DNA of 64,000 nt from assembly GCF_036346875.1 (NCBI RefSeq), contig NZ_CP107852.1, positions 1,488,001 to 1,552,000 of the forward strand, given 5' to 3'. The translations under genes were made by a program, and so were the position numbers. The DNA comes from Nocardia sp. NBC_00508 (GTDB lineage: Bacteria; Actinomycetota; Actinomycetes; Mycobacteriales; Mycobacteriaceae). Below are positions 25,423-34,283 of this stretch, piece after piece. Under the pieces are notes generated by a model, which ran no database searches, had not been told where the DNA came from, and was given only the letters and a program-made list of their open reading frames with translations. Position 1 is the first letter of the stretch. Each line of letters begins with the position of its first letter.

Positions 25423-25468
25423 CCGCGGCCGGGTCGCGGCGGGCCGAACACGACGGCGCATCCGCACC

Positions 25469-25503
25469 CCGGCGGCGATCCAGCACGCCGCGATCGCCGC
25501 CGG
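25469..25503. terminator. Bidirectional terminator hairpin (12-bp perfect stem)
   Basis: CCGGCGGCGATC at 25469-25480 pairs perfectly with GATCGCCGCCGG at 25492-25503 around an 11-base loop. It fills the gap between the convergent sigma-factor and alanine dehydrogenase genes and touches the latter's stop codon, as expected for a shared terminator. Confidence 0.75.
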
Positions 25504-26613
25504 TCAGCCCGCGACTCCGAGCGGACGCGAATATCCGTGCGCGGCGGCGACTTCCACGGAGAGCAGCCGACCGGCGTCGGCGGTGAGACCATGGGCCAGG
25601 TCGGGGTTCGCGGAGCACGCCTCCTTCCAACCGAGGTCGGCGATCGCGCGAACGTAGGGCAGCGTGGCGTTGGTGAGCGCGATCGTCGAGGTGTTCGGCA
25701 CCGCGCCTGGCATGTTGGCGACGCAGTAGAACAGTGCATCCGCCACCGGGAAGGTCGGCTTCGCGTGGGTCGTCGGGTGTGAGGCGGCGAAGCAGCCACC
25801 CTGGTCGATGGAGATGTCCACCAGCACCGCGCCGGGGCGGATGCCCGCGACGAGATCGTCGGAGACCAGTTTCGGCGCACGCGCGCCGGGCACCAGCACC
25901 GCGCCGATCACCAAGTCGGCCGACAACACCGCGCGCCGGATCTCCGCGGCGTTCGAGGCGATGGTGGTGATCCGGCCGCCGAAGCGGGCGTCGAGTTCGC
26001 GCAGCCGGTGCAGGCTGGTGTCCAGGACGTTCACCCGGGCACCCATGCCGACGGCGACCGCGGCCGCGTTCGAGCCCGCGACGCCGCCGCCGAGCACGAC
26101 CACCTCCGCCGGGCGCACCCCCGGAACGCCGCCGGGCAACAGACCGGCGCCACCGAGCGGGGCCATCAAGTGGTAGGCGCCGACCTGTGTGCCGAGTTTG
26201 CCCGCGATCTCGCTCATCGGGGCCAGCAGCGGTAGCGAACCGTCCGCCGCGCGAACCGTCTCGTAGGCGACAGCGGTGATCCCGGAACGCAGGACGGCGT
26301 CGGTGCACTCGCGCGACGCGGCCAGGTGCAGGAACGTGAACAGCACCTGCCCGCGACGCATCCGCGGATACTCCTCGGCGATCGGCTCCTTCACCTTCAA
26401 CACCAATTCGGCGTCCCACCACACCTCGTCGGCCTCCGCGACCAGCCGCGCCCCGGCCGCGTCGTAATCGGCGTCGGGAAATCCCGAGCCGATGCCGGCG
26501 CCCGCCTGCACCAGCACCTCGTGTCCGTGCCCGGTCAGTTCCCCGGCGCCCGCCGGAGTCAGTGCCACCCGGAATTCTTGTTCCTTGACCTCCCGCGGTA
26601 CTCCGATCCTCAT
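25504..26613 (-). CDS. ald: Alanine dehydrogenase
   Basis: A 369-residue NAD-dependent L-alanine dehydrogenase, interconverting alanine and pyruvate plus ammonia. Landmarks: MRIGVPREVKEQEFRVALTP, ELVLKVKEP (substrate lysine), FTFLHLAAS (catalytic His), VVVLGGGVAGSNAAAVAVGM (NAD fold), VDISIDQGGCFAASHPTTH and FYCVANMPGAVPNTSTIALT. Length and motifs match hexameric Ald of mycobacteria. It probably serves alanine catabolism and redox balance. Single gene, ending at a shared terminator. Confidence 0.95.
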   Translation of the reverse strand: MRIGVPREVKEQEFRVALTPAGAGELTGHGHEVLVQAGAGIGSGFPDADYDAAGARLVAEADEVWWDAELVLKVKEPIAEEYPRMRRGQVLFTFLHLAASRECTDAVLRSGITAVAYETVRAADGSLPLLAPMSEIAGKLGTQVGAYHLMAPLGGAGLLPGGVPGVRPAEVVVLGGGVAGSNAAAVAVGMGARVNVLDTSLHRLRELDARFGGRITTIASNAAEIRRAVLSADLVIGAVLVPGARAPKLVSDDLVAGIRPGAVLVDISIDQGGCFAASHPTTHAKPTFPVADALFYCVANMPGAVPNTSTIALTNATLPYVRAIADLGWKEACSANPDLAHGLTADAGRLLSVEVAAAHGYSRPLGVAG

Positions 26614-26747
26614 ACCGCCATCGTGGCCCCGGCACCGGGCCCGCGCTACGACCGACGCGCCGATCGCGCACGGCGATCACCCGGTCCCGTCCCCCCGTGC
26701 GAGTTTCTCGGCACATTGCCCAGCTGGCCCCGGCGATCGCCCGGCCG

Positions 26748-27575
26748 TCAGATGCCCGCGACGCGGCCCAAGGGAGGAATGCGCAGCTGGTCGGCACGAC
26801 CGGCGTAGCCGAAAACGCGGGCCAGATGGTCGAGCGTCTCGCTGAAGTGCGCCCAGCCTTCGCCGTGGACCGGCACGATCATGGCATCGCCGAGCATTTC
26901 GGCGGCCAGCAGGGCGGTGCGCGCGTTCAAGGTGGCGTCGGCGTCGCCGAAGAGACCGATGTTCGCGGCGCCGACATTGAGCACGGCGATGTCGATGCGG
27001 CCGATTCGCTCGACGATCCGCTCGACCACGTCGACGGAGGCGTTGTCGCCCGAGACGTACACCGTCGGCTCTCCGTCGGCGCGCAGCACGAAGCCGGTGA
27101 CGATTCCGGTGAACGGCTCGCATCCCTCCGGGCCGTGCAGGGCAGGGACGCCGGTCACCTGGACCCCCTGCACGGTGACGGTCTCCCAGTTCTCGAGTCC
27201 GCGCACACCATCGATCCGGGTCGCGGCACCCGGGGTGGACAGCACGGTCGGCACGGTGGTCAGGAATTCCCGGCCGGTGATGTCCAGGTTGTCGGCGTGT
27301 TCGTCGTGTGAGAGCAGCACAACGTCCACCGGGCCGACCTCCTGCGGCGACGCCGCCGGCCCGGCCAGTTTGTGCAGTGGGACGCGCCCCGGGTAGTCGC
27401 CCGGCGCGTCGAAGGTGGGGTCGGTCAGCCAGGTGCTGCCCGCGTAGCGGAACCGCAGGGTGGGGCCGCCGACGTGCAGGACTTCGAACGCGGTGGTTTC
27501 TGTCACGGTGACGCCTTGCTGATGTTCTGCTCCGTCCTGCGGGATGGGCGCTGTGCTGATCATTCGCTCGTTCAT
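26748..27575 (-). CDS. MBL-fold metal-dependent hydrolase (UlaG-like)
   Basis: A 275-residue metallo-beta-lactamase-fold protein. It has LHVGGPTLRFRYAGSTWLTD at the N-terminus, the metal motif VLLSHDEHADNLD, VYVSGDN in the middle and VPVHGEGWAHF near the end, the pattern of the UlaG/YcbX-like branch of lactonase/hydrolase proteins. Substrate unknown. A GTG at V24 with AAGG upstream is a possible alternative start, since the first 23 residues are poorly ordered. Divergent from the GlxA-type regulator at 27647 with 71 bp between, so the regulator may control it. Confidence 0.85.
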   Translation of the reverse strand: MNERMISTAPIPQDGAEHQQGVTVTETTAFEVLHVGGPTLRFRYAGSTWLTDPTFDAPGDYPGRVPLHKLAGPAASPQEVGPVDVVLLSHDEHADNLDITGREFLTTVPTVLSTPGAATRIDGVRGLENWETVTVQGVQVTGVPALHGPEGCEPFTGIVTGFVLRADGEPTVYVSGDNASVDVVERIVERIGRIDIAVLNVGAANIGLFGDADATLNARTALLAAEMLGDAMIVPVHGEGWAHFSETLDHLARVFGYAGRADQLRIPPLGRVAGI

Positions 27576-27646
27576 GTCGTCGAGCTTGTCCAGCCCGAAC
27601 GCCCGTCGACAGTGGCCCGTGAGCCGCCTATCGCTAAGATCAGGCC

Positions 27647-28603
27647 ATGCGCACCGTGGCCGTCGTCGCCTACGACGGAATCAGCCCGTTCCACCTGTCC
27701 GTGCCCGCCCTCGTTTTCGGGCGGGTAGGGGTGGGCGGCTCGACTCCGTATCAGGTGGACGTGTGCTCCCAACGGCCCGGAATGTTGCGCACTCCAGCCG
27801 GTTTCGACATCGACGTGCGACACGGACTCGATACGCTCACCCGCGCAGGCACGATCGTGATCCCGAGCTGGGAGCCCGATATGCCGCTGTCACCCCAGCT
27901 GCGCTCCGCTCTGCACACCGCGCACGCGGGCGGCGCCAGGATCGTCGGGCTGTGCCTCGGCTCGTGGGCGGTGGCCGCCAGCGGCTTGGCGGACGGACGC
28001 GAAGTCACCACGCACTGGGCCGCCGCCGCCGAACTGGCCCGCGCGTTCCCGGCGGTCCGGGTCCGCGCCGACACCCTCTGGTCCGACCTGGGCGACATCG
28101 TCACCTCCGCGGGCGTGGCCGCCGCTCTCGACTGCTGCCTGCACCTGGTCCGATGCGATCTGGGCAGTAAAGCGGCCACCGAACTCGCCAGAGCGCTGGT
28201 CACCGCCCCGCACCGCAGCGGCTCGCAGGCGCAGTACATTCCGGTCGCGGTTCCCGAGGCCGCCGACGACGATCCGATCGAGCGCGCCATGGTCTGGGCG
28301 CGCACACATCTCGGCGATCCGGTCGACCTGGACAGCTGGGCCCGGGTCGCGTTGCTGTCGCGGCGCACGTTCACCCGCCGCTTCCGCGACCGCACCGGCA
28401 GCAGCCCGCAACAGTGGCTGCTGCTGCAACGCACCGACCGCGCACGACTGCTCCTGGAATCCACCACCGACACCGTGGAACGCATCGCCTCCGACACCGG
28501 CTTCGGCACGGCGGTCAGCCTGCGCCACCACTTCCACCGCATCCTCGGCACCAGCCCGGCCGCCCACCGCGCCGGCTTCCAGGGGACCCGGTTAAGTTCA
28601 TGA
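27647..28603 (+). CDS. GlxA-type regulator (DJ-1/PfpI domain + AraC HTH)
   Basis: A 318-residue regulator. Residues 1-180 are a DJ-1/PfpI domain with MRTVAVVAYDGISPFHLSVP and the nucleophile-elbow region IVGLCLGSWAVAASGL. Residues about 210-310 are an AraC HTH: DLDSWARVALLSRRTFTRRF followed by TVERIASDTGFGTAVSLRHH. This architecture is found in transcriptional activators such as GlxA and ArgR of pseudomonads. Its stop codon overlaps the start of the carbonic anhydrase gene (ATGA), and it is divergent from the MBL hydrolase; one or both are candidate targets. Confidence 0.92.
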   Translation: MRTVAVVAYDGISPFHLSVPALVFGRVGVGGSTPYQVDVCSQRPGMLRTPAGFDIDVRHGLDTLTRAGTIVIPSWEPDMPLSPQLRSALHTAHAGGARIVGLCLGSWAVAASGLADGREVTTHWAAAAELARAFPAVRVRADTLWSDLGDIVTSAGVAAALDCCLHLVRCDLGSKAATELARALVTAPHRSGSQAQYIPVAVPEAADDDPIERAMVWARTHLGDPVDLDSWARVALLSRRTFTRRFRDRTGSSPQQWLLLQRTDRARLLLESTTDTVERIASDTGFGTAVSLRHHFHRILGTSPAAHRAGFQGTRLSS

Positions 28604-29121
28604 TCATGCGGATTCAGCTGGGCGAGTTTGCGCCGGAGATCGAAGAGAGCGCGTGGATCGCGCCGAACGCCACGGTGATCGGCCGCGTGCGGCTCGCGGG
28701 CGAGGTGAGCGTCTGGTACGGCGCGGTGCTGCGCGGCGACCTGGAGGGCATCGAGGTCGGCGCCCGCAGCAATATCCAAGACGGCTGCGTGCTGCACGCC
28801 GACCCCGGCTTCCCGCTCACCGTCGGCGCCGGGGTTTCGGTGGGACACAATGCGATCCTGCACGGCTGCGCCATCGGCGACGACGTACTGGTCGGAATGG
28901 GTGCCACCATCCTCAACGGCGCCACCGTCGGGGCGGGCAGCCTGATCGCGGCCAACGCCCTGATCCCGGAGGGCGCGCAGATTCCACCCGGCTCACTCGT
29001 GGCGGGCGTGCCGGGCAAGGTCCGCCGGGAACTCCGCGCCGAGGAACAAGATCGCATTCGCCTGAATGCGACTGTCTACTTAGCAAATACAGCCCAACAT
29101 CGCACGGCAAATGAGGTGTGA
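28600..29121 (+). CDS. Gamma-class carbonic anhydrase family protein
   Basis: A 173-residue left-handed beta-helix protein. Hexapeptide-repeat turns run from SAWIAPNATVIGRVRLAGEV to GATVGAGSLIAANALIPEGA, and the metal ligands appear as the His of VLHADPGF plus the H-x4-H of GHNAILHGC. The family includes carbonic anhydrases and acyl-transferase-like proteins such as CaiE/PaaY; catalytic activity is not assured. The ATG at 28600 overlaps the preceding stop; a second ATG at 28606 is equally possible. Translational coupling to the GlxA-type regulator is likely. Confidence 0.88.
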   Translation: MIMRIQLGEFAPEIEESAWIAPNATVIGRVRLAGEVSVWYGAVLRGDLEGIEVGARSNIQDGCVLHADPGFPLTVGAGVSVGHNAILHGCAIGDDVLVGMGATILNGATVGAGSLIAANALIPEGAQIPPGSLVAGVPGKVRRELRAEEQDRIRLNATVYLANTAQHRTANEV

Positions 29122-29284
29122 TTCAGAACACACTGATCAAGTGTCCAGCAGTAATCGCTGATAACATTCAGCCAGCGTGCCCGGCGACCCGGGCTCTCCT
29201 GTCGACACGGTTGTCGTGCGGCTTGTAGCGCAGTGGTGAACCCACCCGGGTCGGTGGGCGAGCGTGCAGGCAGGAGGTATCACG

Positions 29285-29470
29285 GTGTCGTACGTGCAGT
29301 CGGGTGTGCATCGGCCCAAGGGGCGGATCAGCGTCGCCGACATCGCGGCCCAACCGGGCGGAGTCGAGGCACTCCAGCGCCGGGTTCATGAATTGCGTTC
29401 CAGCGGTGTGGATTTCGCCGCGAATGCGATCGAGAAGGAAATGGCCGAGCTGGATCTGCCGAGCCAATGA
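29285..29470 (+). CDS. Small conserved-looking protein, 61 residues
   Basis: A short helical protein beginning VSYVQSGVHRPKGRISVADI and continuing GGVEALQRRVHELRSSGVDF. The GTG at 29285 is preceded by AGGAGG with a seven-base spacer, which makes real translation likely. Not recognised; no membrane segment or signal peptide. It ends just before a strong hairpin shared with the convergent DUF5593 gene. Confidence 0.65.
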   Translation: MSYVQSGVHRPKGRISVADIAAQPGGVEALQRRVHELRSSGVDFAANAIEKEMAELDLPSQ

Positions 29471-29477
29471 CTTCGAC

Positions 29478-29517
29478 GCCACGGTCACCGCGGTCACGAG
29501 GCCGCGGTGACCGTGGC
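29478..29517. terminator. Bidirectional terminator hairpin (16-bp perfect stem)
   Basis: GCCACGGTCACCGCGG at 29478-29493 is the exact reverse complement of 29502-29517, with an eight-base loop. The right arm lies inside the last codons of the minus-strand DUF5593 gene and the left arm is 7 bp after the small plus-strand ORF, so it can end both transcripts. Confidence 0.75.
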
Positions 29518-30489
29518 GAGCCCGGCCGTCGTGTGCTGATCCAGCGCCATCAACGCCGCCCGTACCCGTACCGATTGCCAACCACCATCGAGCCGGCGGA
29601 TACGCACCGTCCCCTCGGTGCGATGCCGCGCCAGCTCGCGTGACATGGCCTTGGCCCGCTCCAGATCGTCCGGATGGATCTGCGGCGGCGGCTGACCAAG
29701 GAGGTCCTCCCAGGCGATGCCGGGCATGGGCGCGCCGATCCACCGGATCAGCCGCAACGAGCGCAGATTGACGATGGCGCGGTACTCGCCGGGTTCCGCC
29801 GAGGCTTCCAGCAGCGCGTACTCCAGGATCATCGGCGGCGGTGCGGCGGGGACCGCCATGGCGGCGCCGATGTCCTGGGTCACGCCACGCAGGAGCACTT
29901 GACGTGTGCCCGCGTTGTCCGATTCGGCGACGATCCGGCAGGCGAAGTGCCCGGCTCGCAACGCGTCGTCGTCGCGGCGGATGGTCCACACCGCCTGATG
30001 CTCGGTGCCGGGCGCGGAGTTGACGATCTTGGCCAGCGCTTCGCTCTCGTCGCGGTTGGTGACCAGCCGGGTGAACGCACCGGCGATGGCCAACTCGGCG
30101 GCACGGTTCTCCGGTGCCACGCCGTACAGGTCCAGGAGATCGATGCTGCGCACCGAGCGGTTGGTGGTGAGATTGAAATACCACGCGCCCATCGAGTCCG
30201 GACGCGCGATCGGCTCCTGCACCGGTCCGATCCACAGTCGCACGGCGTGTGCGCGCCCCGGCGCGATGAGCAGCGGTTCTGCGCGCACCGTGCGCCGGCC
30301 ATCGTGCGAGACCCGCGCGACCCGAGCACCGGTGGCGCAGGCCTGCCGTACGGCCGACTCCGCGTCGGCCAGCGACAAGGGATTGCGCAGGATATTGGTC
30401 AGCGGGACGAACGACTTCGGCGCGGCGCCCAGGGCGATGACCCGCCCGGGATGCCCCGAAAAGCACTCGACCAGAATCCATTTCGTCAT
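29494..30489 (-). CDS. DUF5593/PAS-type sensory protein
   Basis: A 331-residue soluble protein. The first about 90 residues (MTKWILVECFSGHPGRVIAL, VPLTNILRNPL) match the N-terminal DUF5593 module found in actinobacterial PAS-like proteins; the remainder contains PAS-type segments (MGAWYFNLTTNRSVRSIDLL and LGQPPPQIHPDDLERAKAMS, the latter a PAC-like hinge). No kinase, cyclase or DNA-binding output domain is attached, so it would act through a partner. Start at ATG 30489, three codons inside the longest frame. Function unknown beyond sensing. Confidence 0.75.
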   Translation of the reverse strand: MTKWILVECFSGHPGRVIALGAAPKSFVPLTNILRNPLSLADAESAVRQACATGARVARVSHDGRRTVRAEPLLIAPGRAHAVRLWIGPVQEPIARPDSMGAWYFNLTTNRSVRSIDLLDLYGVAPENRAAELAIAGAFTRLVTNRDESEALAKIVNSAPGTEHQAVWTIRRDDDALRAGHFACRIVAESDNAGTRQVLLRGVTQDIGAAMAVPAAPPPMILEYALLEASAEPGEYRAIVNLRSLRLIRWIGAPMPGIAWEDLLGQPPPQIHPDDLERAKAMSRELARHRTEGTVRIRRLDGGWQSVRVRAALMALDQHTTAGLATVTAAS

Positions 30490-30615
30490 CGGACCCACCC
30501 CTGCGCCGCGGCGCTCCCGGCATACCCCTCGTCGATAGTCCCCTGTATGGTGAGATGCGTTCGGCCAGTTGCCATTCCGCCAATAACCGTCCCTGTCCGA
30601 GTGCTGTGCGCGTGA

Positions 30616-31428
30616 TCAGGAACGGAATACCATGTCCAGCAGCCGCTCGTGGTACGACCCGGCGACTCGTGTGACCAGATCCACAACAATCGCGTCCAAT
30701 CCGACCAGCACCTTCGCCTCGCCGCGCGCGGCGCCGCGCAGAATGGTCCGCGCCGCCGCGGCCGGGCTGGTCCGCGCCACCTGGCCCTCGAATCGCCGCA
30801 CCACGTCGGCCGCGTCGACACCCGGCGCGACGTTCGCCGACCGCGCGATGCCGGTGAGCACACCGCCGGGGTACACGCCGGTGACCCGCACGGTCCCGCC
30901 CGCGGCCCGCATGTCCTGGCGCAGCGAGTCGGTGAACCCGCGCACGGCGAACTTCGCCGCGTTATATGGCGCGTGCCGCGCCACCGCCACCAATCCGAGG
31001 GCCGAGGACACATTGACCACATGCGCGCGCCGAGCAGTCAGCAAATACGGCAGAAATGCCTTGGTGCCATTGACGACACCCCAGAAGTCGACGTCCATCA
31101 CCCGTTCGAAGTCACTGAACGGCGACTCGAGCACGCTCCCGACGTGCAGAATCCCCGCGTTGTTGAACAGCGCCTCGACCCGCCCGAAGTGCGCGACGGT
31201 CCGCTCCGCGTGCGCGAGCACCGCCCCGCGATCGGTGACGTCCACCGTGCTCACCGTCGGCTCCCAACCGGTGGCGGCGCACAGCGCCCCGGTCTCCGCG
31301 ACGGCTTCCGCCGACTTGTCCGACAGCGCCAGCCGCGCTCCCGCACCGGCCAGCGCCACCGCCAACTCCCGCCCGATTCCGGAGCCTGCTCCCGTCACCG
31401 CCACCACTCGATCCGCGAAATACCCCAC
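30616..31428 (-). CDS. Short-chain dehydrogenase/reductase
   Basis: A 270-residue classical SDR. It has the NAD(P)-binding TGAGSGIGRELAVALAG, the NNAGILHVG strand, catalytic Ser in VNVSSALGLVAV and the YxxxK pair in APYNAAKFAVRGF. The C-terminal third (LVGLDAIVVDLVTRVAGSYH) resembles the lipid/sterol-type SDRs common in mycolic actinobacteria. The GTG at 31428 gives the usual N-terminus (VGYFADRVVAVTGAG). Divergent from the TetR regulator at 31696, a likely regulator-target pair. Confidence 0.9.
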   Translation of the reverse strand: MGYFADRVVAVTGAGSGIGRELAVALAGAGARLALSDKSAEAVAETGALCAATGWEPTVSTVDVTDRGAVLAHAERTVAHFGRVEALFNNAGILHVGSVLESPFSDFERVMDVDFWGVVNGTKAFLPYLLTARRAHVVNVSSALGLVAVARHAPYNAAKFAVRGFTDSLRQDMRAAGGTVRVTGVYPGGVLTGIARSANVAPGVDAADVVRRFEGQVARTSPAAAARTILRGAARGEAKVLVGLDAIVVDLVTRVAGSYHERLLDMVFRS

Positions 31429-31695
31429 AGCCCAACCCCTTTCCGCGCCGACCGATGGTGCGACCGGACGCAACCCCAGGCTAGTCAGTCGAATCTGGAC
31501 ATGCGACCTACTTGCATAGCGGCGCGTTCGTGCACCGTTTCGACCCGGCCGGACCTGGCCGCCGCCGCGCGGGTTCGGCAATGCCCGGTCACGCCGCGCC
31601 GACCCAGTGAAATAATGAACCTCCCGTCCGCACCCGTCGCGATGCCGCGCCCACCGGCCACGCCTGGCCACCGCGCCGAACCCACTGGAGATCCG

Positions 31696-32319
31696 ATGCC
31701 AACCGTCTCGCCCATGCTGCAGCGCATCCTGGAGAAGCCGGTCGCCGACGGCGAAAAGCTGCTGGAAAGCGCACTGTCCGCGTTCCTGGACTTCGGCATC
31801 AAGCGGACCAGCATGGGCGAGATCGCCCGCCGCGCTGGGATCAGCCCGGCCACGCTGTACCGGCGCTACGAATCGAAGAACGATCTCGTCGAGGCGGTAA
31901 GCGTGCGGGAGGCGCAGCGCTTCGTCGCCGCCATCGACAGGCGGGTGCAGACCGTTTCCGGCACCGACGACCAGCTGGTGGAGATCTTCGTCGCCTTCAT
32001 CACCGCCATCGCGGGCAACGAGCTGCTGCGCAGGCTGCTGCGGACCGAGCCCGACCTGATCCTGCCCCGCCTGACCACCGACGCGGGACCGATCCTCGCC
32101 GTCGGCCGCGCCTACCTGGCCGAGAAGCTGCGCGAACTACGGAATGCCGGTGGCACGCACGCCTTCGACGCCGACTTGGTCGCCGAGATCATGGCCCGGC
32201 TGGCGCTGTCGCTCGCCCTCACCCCCGACGGCCTGATCCCGGTCACCGATCAGGACGCCGCACGCGAGTTCGCGCGCCGCACCCTGCTGCCGATGGTCGG
32301 CGTCCGGGTCAACGCGTAA
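31696..32319 (+). CDS. TetR-family transcriptional regulator
   Basis: A 207-residue TetR protein. The HTH lies at about 20-65: LLESALSAFLDFGIKRTSMG, then IARRAGISPATLYRRYESKN. The ligand-binding C-terminal part is all-helical and unremarkable. It is divergent from the SDR gene (267-bp intergenic region) and probably represses it. Its last 183 bp overlap, on the opposite strand, the 3' end of the DNA methyltransferase gene. Confidence 0.9.
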   Translation: MPTVSPMLQRILEKPVADGEKLLESALSAFLDFGIKRTSMGEIARRAGISPATLYRRYESKNDLVEAVSVREAQRFVAAIDRRVQTVSGTDDQLVEIFVAFITAIAGNELLRRLLRTEPDLILPRLTTDAGPILAVGRAYLAEKLRELRNAGGTHAFDADLVAEIMARLALSLALTPDGLIPVTDQDAAREFARRTLLPMVGVRVNA

Positions 32320-34089
32320 CCGGACGCCGAACGCGGCCGACACCCGCTCGTCCAGCTCCGCCTGCGCCGCCTGGTCGGGCACCCGGCCGTCGACGAACTC
32401 GCGCACCAGATCGATCACGCCCGCGGAGCGGGCGGCCGCCGGATCGGGCACCGGCAGCCGCGACACGTACTGGGTGATCCAGCGCCGCCTGCCCGAGTAC
32501 AGCCGATTGCCGCAGACCGCGTCGTAGAACCGCAGGCCGAGCGCCGAATTGGCCACGCCCATCAGCAGATACGCCAGGCGTATCGCCTCGGCCGGCGCGC
32601 GGGCGAGATCGGGCAGCGAGATCCAATAGCAGTCGCCGTTGACCACCGCGCCCGAACAGTCCAGCGCGAAACGCGGGCGGTCGCTGATGTCCGGGAAGAC
32701 CAGCTTCGGCTCCCGCCACAGGTGCGGGCGCTGCGGAACCCAGATCTCGAACCACTCGCGGCCGCTCTCGGTGACGTAGCGGCGACCGGCCAGCGCCTCC
32801 TTGTTGGCCAGCAGATATGCGGCGGCGCACGGGAATTCGGCGAGATCGATCGGGGTGCGGCGCGGACGCGCCACATCGTAGGGATACAGCACCCGGACAT
32901 CGCGGCCACGTGTGGCCCGCCAGGGTACGAGGTCGTGATGGGTGATCAGCGCGAGCAGCAGTTCGGGCTCGGGACATGGGTCGGCCTCGGCCCAGCGGTC
33001 GGAGATGAACACACGGTCGGCGGTCGTCTTGATGCCGACCCGGATGCGCGCCACATCGCCGAAGTCGCGCCAAGTGGCCGCACCGATCCGCGTCAGCCAG
33101 GCGTCGACCGCGTCGTGCGACATGCGCCACGCGGTCTCCGGTTCGCGTGTTGCCCGATCACCCGCACGTCGTCCCGCGACGGGCACAACCTCCCTATCGC
33201 TCCCTGCTGTGGTGTCCGAACGGGTTTCCAGGCCGACGTTGCTGGTCACCGCAGGTTCGCGCCCGGTCACCAACCTGCCGACCTCGATGACGAAGGTCCG
33301 CCCGTTGTGCTGGACAATCGAGCCACGCTCCTCGGTCAGTGCCTCGAAAAGTGGCGTTTCACCGGGTATTGCGCCGTTTGCCTGGTACGCGGAGACGTAG
33401 CGGCAGCCATCGCGGTAGCTCGCGCGCCGCGCGATGGTGATCGCGGGCAGCACGGCGGCGGTGAAGAATTTGGTGTCACCGAGGTCGTACAGCTCGACCG
33501 GCGCCAGGTCGGTGAGCAGCAGGCGCCGGATATTCGCACCGGCCTTGGTGGTCAGAAAGCGGTTGGCGCACAGCAGGCCGAGCACGCCCCCGGCAGTCAG
33601 CAACCGCGGCAGCGTCGCGACGAACGGATGGGTGAGGTCGATCCGTCCGCGCAGACCGAACCGCTTGCTCAGCAACTGCGCGGTAGATCCGCCCAGCTGC
33701 TGCGTGCGCACGTACGGCGGGTTGGTGATCACCGCGTCGAACGAGCCATCCGGTAGCTCGGTCTCGACCGCGAGAAAGTCGGCGCTGCGCCAGGTCGCGA
33801 GAATCCCTGCCGCGGCGGCACGGTCGCGCGCCACCGCGAGCGCTTGCGCATCGAGGTCGTAGCCGGTCGACAGCAGCTGGGCGCCGGGGAATCGCACCGC
33901 CGCCTCAGCGTGCAGCGCGAACAGCAGCTCACCGTCGCCGCAGGCCGGATCGAGGACGCGCAGGACCCCGGATGCCGACGGCGCGACATACCGCAGCAGC
34001 CGCTGCGCGAGGAACCGGGCCAGCGCGGGCGGCGTGTAGTGCCTGCCGTGCCGTTTGCGGTCCCGCGCGGCGGTGGCTTCGGACGCCAT
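32137..34089 (-). CDS. TaqI/Eco57I-like N6-adenine DNA methyltransferase
   Basis: A 650-residue adenine methyltransferase. N-terminal HGRHYTPPALARFLAQRLL leads into motif I (RVLDPACGDGELLFALHAEA) and catalytic motif IV (DAVITNPPYVRTQQLGG). The C-terminal half (WRDFGDVARIRVGIKTTADR, PKLVFPDISDRPRFALDCSG, RRRWITQYVSRLPVP) matches the TaqI-like target-recognition domain of Eco57I-type enzymes. No separate restriction gene is adjacent and I see no PD-(D/E)XK motif, so it may be an orphan methylase or part of a defence system elsewhere. The final 60 residues are low-complexity and antisense to tetR. Start at ATG 34089. Confidence 0.88.
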   Translation of the reverse strand: MASEATAARDRKRHGRHYTPPALARFLAQRLLRYVAPSASGVLRVLDPACGDGELLFALHAEAAVRFPGAQLLSTGYDLDAQALAVARDRAAAAGILATWRSADFLAVETELPDGSFDAVITNPPYVRTQQLGGSTAQLLSKRFGLRGRIDLTHPFVATLPRLLTAGGVLGLLCANRFLTTKAGANIRRLLLTDLAPVELYDLGDTKFFTAAVLPAITIARRASYRDGCRYVSAYQANGAIPGETPLFEALTEERGSIVQHNGRTFVIEVGRLVTGREPAVTSNVGLETRSDTTAGSDREVVPVAGRRAGDRATREPETAWRMSHDAVDAWLTRIGAATWRDFGDVARIRVGIKTTADRVFISDRWAEADPCPEPELLLALITHHDLVPWRATRGRDVRVLYPYDVARPRRTPIDLAEFPCAAAYLLANKEALAGRRYVTESGREWFEIWVPQRPHLWREPKLVFPDISDRPRFALDCSGAVVNGDCYWISLPDLARAPAEAIRLAYLLMGVANSALGLRFYDAVCGNRLYSGRRRWITQYVSRLPVPDPAAARSAGVIDLVREFVDGRVPDQAAQAELDERVSAAFGVRLRVDPDADHRQQGAARELACGVLIGDRDQAVGGEGERQRQPGHDLGDQVGVEGVRATGIP

Positions 34090-34283
34090 AGCGGGATTCT
34101 GCCTCGTCCGGGCCGGCCGATCGCGGCAACTCGGACAACCGGTTGCGTGGTCGGGCGCGTCGCCCGTTCGGAAAGCCGCCGCCAGCAGCAAGCCCGGTGT
34201 CGTGGGCCACACTTTCGCGCGGCTTCCCAGCGGAGTGTTCGATACCAGCGCGGCCCGATAGACGGCACCAGGCGCCGCGACGT

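Noticed and set aside
29220..29285. tRNA-like phrase (gtagcgcagtggtga) upstream of the 61-residue ORF
   Set aside because: No acceptor, anticodon or T arm can be folded around it.
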